Source: Pseudeuparius sepicola
Taxonomy: Eukaryota > Arthropoda > Insecta > Coleoptera > Anthribidae
Reading direction: 5' to 3'
Length of the DNA: 64,000 nucleotides
NCBI GenBank assembly: GCA_963920635.1
Contig: OY987303.1
Span: 13,370,175 to 13,434,174 of the forward strand
A model generated the notes under the pieces. That model ran no database searches and was not told the DNA's origin. It saw only the letters and a program-made list of their open reading frames with translations. How positions within the stretch are numbered: position 1 is the first letter of the stretch; the number at the start of each line of letters is the position of its first letter. Made by a program: the position numbers and the translations under genes. Below are positions 58,340-64,000 of the stretch, in pieces.

Positions 58340-58625
58340 ATGCATAATCAAAACCGCCAGGCGCTGCGGGAGCGTCGCGTCGCGCCGGCCGTCGGTATGG
58401 GCGTTAATAACTGTCGGGGGCAGAAATAGAGCGACGCCTAGGAGCTCCGCGGGGCAGATTAAGGGCTGGAAGTATGAATATGGTGACGGGGGCGATACGT
58501 CAGCGGCATAGCAATTACCCATTATGTCAGGAATTAGTCAATTAAGGGGCTGACTCCGCGGAACGGAATGCGGCGCCCCCGGAATATCTCAGTCGCAGCG
58601 GCGGCTCGTCGAAGCTGGGAACATT
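58340..58625. promoter_or_regulatory. GC-rich candidate enhancer in the upstream Vsx intron
   Basis: About 285 bases of non-repetitive, CpG-rich DNA. Homeodomain-type cores cluster in its second half (GCAATTACCCATTATG, GAATTAGTCAATTAAGG). Frames on both strands lack any Vsx or homeodomain resemblance. Position in the intron of a developmental regulator favours a control element; this is inference. Confidence 0.4.
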
Positions 58626-58677
58626 CTTTCTACGATGCGTTTATCAATTGCATTTCAACAGGTATGTTCACAAGGTA

Positions 58678-59823
58678 TCTGTTCTATGTGGGCAATCTCT
58701 CGGATTTATACAGGGGACGTTACAATAACATGACAAGTTCCTATAAAAACAATTTCCCAGAGAGCCCCCTACGGAGATACCAGGTGTTGAAGTTCTTTTT
58801 TTGAAATTAAATTATGGCTATATCTCCCAAAATAATCAAGCTGCTGAACTGAAATTTGGCACTGCTGTGCTTTGGGCGATGGAGAATAAGCAGAAGGCAT
58901 CAATTTTTACGTATCTCACAGAGGGCGCCACTTGCACTATTTTTGGATCGTGTTATAGCTCGTAACTTTTTTGAGGTTATCTTTTTGATCTTGCAGGTCC
59001 ATCATTTTAGTGCACATTTTCATTTTGCAACAAAAGTGTACTCTTGTTTCATAACGATAAAATCAACCGTTTGCGTTAAAATTGGTAAAACGTTCCTCAA
59101 AACACCTGTTAACTTCAACATTCGAAACATAAAATTTTCAACTACCGCTTTCAAACGTTACAGACCGACTGTACCATTTAAACTGCTATGAACAATGTAC
59201 CAAAAATTATTCGCCTTCAAAATGGAAAGGATTGAATTTGACAAAATTTGGACACCCTATTTCAAGAAAACCAATGGTGTTTTGTCAATATCCATTTGGT
59301 ATTTTTTTCTTAACTTTGAATGTACAGTTGATCTGTAACATTTGTAAGCGGTAGGAGAAAGTTTTATGTTTAGAATGTTGAAGTTAACAGGTGTTTTAGG
59401 GAACGTTTCGCCAATTTCAACGCAAACGGTTGATTTTATCGTAATGAAACAAGAGTCCACTTTTGTTGCAAAATGAAAGATGCACTAAATTGATGGACCT
59501 GCATGACCAAAAAATAAGCTCAAAAAATTTACGAGCAATAACACGATCCAAAAATAGTGCAAGTGGCGCCCTCTGTGAGATACATAAAAATTGATGCCTT
59601 CAACTTATTCTCCATCCCCAAAAACACAACATTGCCCAATTTCAGTTCAGTAGCATGGTTATTTTGAGAGATATAGCCATAATTCAATTTCAAAAAAAGA
59701 ACTTCAACACCCTGTATCTCCGTAAGGGGGGGCCGCTGGGATTTTTTTATAGGGACTTGTCATGTTATTTTAACGTCCCCTGTATAAATCCAAGAGATTG
59801 CCCACATATTTTGGGACACCCTG
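58678..59823. repeat. 1.15-kb palindromic element (right end CACCCTG, TA flanks)
   Basis: The right end GGGACACCCTG is followed by TA; the left end is decayed (TCTGTTCTATGTGGGCAATC). Arms mirror each other over several hundred bases (GATTTATACAGGGGACGTTA / ACGTCCCCTGTATAAATC). The centre carries the TTTCATAACGATAAAATCAA module also found in 21681-22858, and the arms carry the GGCGCCCTCTGTGAGATA block shared with 56370. Non-coding. Confidence 0.85.
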
Positions 59824-62800
59824 TATAGCCTCCAAATAGGGTATTTAACCGTTTTTCAAATTTTATTTTGTTGAAAGCCTGTATTGATGCAGACTACACT
59901 AGTAAAATTCTAAACTAAAAATTTTACCTCCTTTGGGAGAAAATTGAGTTTAAAATTATTTCCGTTTTTAACGGTTTTCTTAATTTTGACGTCATAATAA
60001 TTTTGAGCTATGTGAATAGGACCGCGAAGCCTTGAAGCTTTATTCGTTTATTGTACGTTGCCAACTCGTGTGATTTTTCCTTGCTGGTCGAATATTTTGT
60101 TATTAGAATAGCTGTGTTCTAGTATGGAAACTCAAATTGTCAACATAAAGTTGATTATACAGTTCAAATTCTCTGACTGTTTTTAACTCTGGTTATTGGT
60201 TCGGACTAGTTTGAGATTGCTTCCTAGAACAAACCTATTAATTGCAATAAATAATAACAGCAGTTAACTTTATAAAAAAACACTATATTCCGTAAAGATA
60301 TAATATACTTTCTCAATGTTTGTTGAAGAATAGTCGGTCTTTGGAGTACAGGTTTTACTTCTGAATACAAGTCCGAAAGGGGATCTGGCAACGGTGCAGC
60401 AAACTAGTAACGATAACGGTGCCGTCCTAACCTAATCTTGATGTTTTGTGGGTATCGCTTTGGCATCTCGCGTTAAAAATTGTGAGAGCATAAATAGGTA
60501 TGTCAATTTCCGGAAGATTGTCTGAACTTGCCACATTCAATACAGGAGGAGCCATTACTTTACTCTTTGTCAACTTCTTCGCACTGAAACAGAAAGCAAA
60601 TTAAACACTCTATCTACTCTCATACCTATATAAATGCATCAGGTAGGTAGGTATTTCTTGGAATTTAAATGATTACCTATTTATGTTCTTTAGGTACCTA
60701 CCTACAATCAAATTGAGAAAGAGTGCTTACTAAATTATACTTTGCTCTCAAACACTTTTATCTTGGGATTGAACTACCTACTACCAATATCAATTTTATG
60801 GTACCTATTCATTTTTCTTTGTAATTGAAACTATAGGGTTTAGGATTGTACCATGTACAGAAGTTAAGATTTGCATTTGTAATTAATTAGATTTTATTAC
60901 ACTATCTCTCTCAATTTGAAACACAAGCACAATTTTTAATTATATTATAAGAAAGGAGCAATGATAAAAATTTGCATTGCCTACTTGCTCACCTTATTTT
61001 AATCGTTGATTTGTGAACACTTAGGTCAGGTATAAAAATGAATTAATACCTCATTTAGTCCTTTACTATTATGATGACGCGATAAACAATGGTTTTATTA
61101 TAAAATATAAAATTCAAAATCGTTTGGAACCCCTCAATAACTTTGAAAAAATTACAAATTTTGAAATGTAAACAAAACTCCAGCTGATATTATTTGACTA
61201 GTGACATATCAAATCACAAAATAATAAGATTAGGTCTCCAGTCCAAGTCCGTACCACATGATAAAAAAACGAATGAAAATGTTCGGCTCGTTATTATGAC
61301 GTCAACCCGCGGTCGGGTCCCGAACGCAAATTCAAATAAATTCAAATTTTATTTTGAAAATTCTAACTTCGTGGATACTTATTCGGGAAATAAAAAATGG
61401 TTAAAGCTATCTTAGGACTTGATGAATCAAGTTATGTGCAATTTATTTGAAAATTTGATTAGAGGAAACTACCCTATTAAAGCTGCATAGCTGAGAAATA
61501 CAAAAATGTGTTCTCTCATTAGCTTGACGTCACTACCCCAGTTGGGAATCGTGTACGTCCTTCGAGTTGCTGTCCTTTGTGCATATTACTACAGCAGGAA
61601 TTGAACCATCACAGCGAAGAAGCTGTATTCTCCCAATAGGCGCCAAAAAACTGCAGATTATAGCGCATTTATTTCTGTAAAAATTATCTATAAAACGGTT
61701 TTATCACCTAGTCTTAGATCTGGATGTTGGTTTTGGATTTAGTATGGGCATTTTTCACTAGGTTGTAGTTTGGTAACTTCTATGATTAAAAAAAAGAACT
61801 ACTTTTCCATGTTTCATTAAGGTTCAATGTACAGCACGTATGTGGTGATTCAACATTTTGACCCATAAAATGGCTTTTTTCGATCTGTAGCGAGTAACAC
61901 GCAAAATTTTAAATTTTTGTCAATACAAATTTTAATCTAAGTAATTACTCACATTTTGAGACAAAAATTATTTAAAAATATTTATCACAAAAAAAAACTT
62001 GATATTAAAAAGGTTTTTTATTTATTATTTTATATCACTAATAATTCAACAATAATAATTTTATTTGGAATTTCGGCAAATTTTTTGATTGTTCATTATT
62101 TGTAATTCAGTCCTTTCCAGGTTGATTCACAATGGACATTATCTTACTCTTTAAATATGTATTTGTTTTATTTTTAACATACAAGGCAAACTCTCGAAAA
62201 TCCACATAATGATATTAATTATTGCAATTATTAATGTTTATCTGATGTGACTGGCTCTTCACTAGAAGACATGTTTTGAGAACAATTTAGAGTGCCTATC
62301 ATGACCGCGGAATGTAGCAACACAGAATAAAAGTGGAAAATTTAGAAAAAGTGCAATAATACCTAAGCGGATTTTTTAAATTATAAATCCTGTTGTCTCT
62401 CTTATTCATTCCATATTGTTTCCCAATACTTTCCACACTAATTTTCCAAAATAATTTAAGATAAGTTCCTCAACTTTGTCCACCAAAAATTTATAGTAGG
62501 CAAGCATTTAAGGAGGTTAATTTTTAAAAAAAATTTGGACAGCAAAATTTACGTGACGCTAATAAGTTATGAACGCATATCCCAAAATCAGTTCGCATAG
62601 GCGGAAACACGGATGCATTTTCCCATTTAATAACGAATTATACAATGATTAACTGCGCGACCTGACTGTCGGAAGCACTCTCAGTTGGACTTATAGGAAT
62701 AACTTTATTTGGAAGTATCTCGCAGATTGTCGCGTCAATTTGTCGCTACGAGAAACGCAAAGAAACGTAAAGTTTTAACTCTGTTGGGATGGAAAATTGA

Positions 62801-63263
62801 ATTATTTATAAAACGGTTTAATTATGTGTGTTTTGTAAAGCAAAATATCCCATTTAATTTAACGTGTCACACTTGCCTGTTTATTCTATATTTACTGCAA
62901 AAGAGTAATAAAAAATATTGGTAATATTTGTGATTGACATAAGAACTATAGTTACCCATGGAAACAATTATGCAGTAATGGCCTTATGTCTTTAATAATG
63001 ACATTTCCAATAGAATTTTTCATATGAGATGACGTAAACAAAAAAAGTTTACTCAACAAATTCACAAAGTGTGCAATATTAAAAAATAAAAATATCTGAA
63101 ATAAGTAGCAGTTGAAATGCTGAAAAGATGAAATTTTGAAGAATGTGGTGTTGTTTGTTGAGAAAATTAGTTGTAAATACTATCTGTTCACTGAGCATTC
63201 TTAATTCTAATTGTATCTACAGTATATTTTATTATTGTTATTTTTAAGATAATTGCTCTATTA
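59824..63263. other. Intronic non-coding DNA
   Basis: No gene recognised. Three TGACGTCA octamers lie at 59988, 61297 and 61525. An imperfect inverted repeat of TAGGTA units spans about 60640-60706. Open frames near 61194 and 62709 look random. Confidence 0.4.
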
Positions 63264-63803
63264 GGTAATGCAAATTGGTACGTTTGGGTTTCCAACAACG
63301 CTGAATAACATTCCGGCATTACTTTCCCTCTAAAAAATCCCTAATAGTACTTCTCGAAATTTTAGCAGTAAAATATCGTCTCAGTGGGCCATGAATTTAA
63401 TACATTTAATGCCATTTTGGATGCTCTACCCAACAAAAAAAGGTTATGAAAATCGAGCTATAAACAAAAATTTTACAGGGGTGGTCAGTCCTTAAATGGG
63501 ACACTAAAAATTTTAAAACACCCTGTAGAGCTTCGGTAATGCAAATTGGCAAGTTTGGGTTTCCAACAACGCTGAATAAGAATTCAGCGTTAATTTTCCT
63601 CTAAAAAATCCCTAATATTATTATAATTTCAGCACTAAAACACCGTCTCAGTGAGCCATTGAATTTAACTCAGGAGGAACCTGAATTATGCATTTATTGC
63701 CATTTTTGATGCTCTACCCAACAAACAAAAGTTTATGAAAATCGAGCTATAAATAAAAATGTTACAGGGGTGGTCAGTCCTTAACTGGGACGCACTGTAT
63801 ATT
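63264..63803. repeat. 271-bp unit duplicated in tandem
   Basis: GGTAATGCAAATTGG begins at 63264 and again at 63535. Each unit continues with AAGTTTGGGTTTCCAACAAC-like sequence, CCTCTAAAAAATCCCTAAT, GAAAATCGAGCTATAAA and ACAGGGGTGGTCAGTCCTTA. Unit 1 ends AACACCCTGTA and unit 2 GACGCACTGTA, so each ends in a transposon-like terminus. The two copies differ by scattered changes, so the duplication is not recent. Confidence 0.8.
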
Positions 63804-64000
63804 ATATAATAAAAGAAAAAATCAAAAGGTATTTTCTGTTTGTGTGTCCCAAAATACAATCATGCATTTTTAAAATTATAAGTTTACAAAGCTGCTTTCA
63901 AAAGTTGTTCTAGTTTAAGAAATCCTGACCTAACCTATTAATATTTGTAATAATAAGTAAATACCTAAAATGATTTACAGCAAAAAACTTGCAAGAATTT

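Larger units (their letters stand above)
43476..64000 (-). other. Vsx: Probable upstream Vsx intron (over 20.5 kb, open-ended)
   Basis: Inferred: no sequence resembling the first 46 homeodomain residues, octapeptide or N-terminus of Vsx was seen on the minus strand, so the preceding exon should lie beyond the window. The stretch holds repeats and several GC-rich islands that are candidates for Vsx control elements. Confidence 0.6.

Noticed and set aside
43476..64000. Search for the preceding Vsx homeodomain exon
   Set aside because: No minus-strand sequence encoding the first homeodomain helices or the octapeptide was seen, including in the GC-rich islands, so none is reported.
1..64000. CRISPR arrays, operons, Shine-Dalgarno sites and bacterial terminators
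   Set aside because: Split genes with GT-AG introns and eukaryotic transposons show this is animal nuclear DNA; repeats lack regular spacers.

Overview
The window looks like non-model insect nuclear DNA: AT-rich, packed with transposon relics, with frequent TAGGTA/TACCTA runs. It holds the 3' part of one conserved gene. The order cannot be fixed from the sequence; a beetle-like genome is plausible but unproven.

The only confidently recognised host gene is a Vsx (visual system homeobox, Chx10-type) gene on the minus strand. One exon at 43301-43475 encodes the end of the homeodomain plus the CVC domain. The terminal exon at 23851-24275 encodes the C-terminal tail with an OAR motif. They join in phase across a 19.0 kb intron. 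The 5' exons, with the N-terminus and first three quarters of the homeodomain, were not found and should lie beyond base 64000. So 43476-64000 is probably intron and 1-23850 lies downstream of the gene.

The rest is accessory DNA. There is a defective Tc1-type transposon inside the intron (24337-25769), three copies of a hAT-like non-autonomous family with 8-bp target duplications, and a gypsy-type element reduced to LTRs plus gag and integrase scraps (41245-41972). About fifteen palindromic or foldback elements are present, several starting CAGGGTGT and flanked by TA. Tandem arrays and a tRNA-like Pol III unit complete the set. Scattered GC-rich islands inside the Vsx introns (35.8, 46.9, 50.5, 54.4, 58.4 kb) are candidate cis-regulatory elements.

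The least explained signal is a set of four tiny (22-36 bp) near-perfect palindromes, each flanked by a perfect 7-bp direct repeat and each sitting in an arm of a larger foldback element. In three cases the opposite arm shows what looks like the unoccupied target. Two of them share the same ends. They are either unusually small insertion elements or products of templated replication errors.
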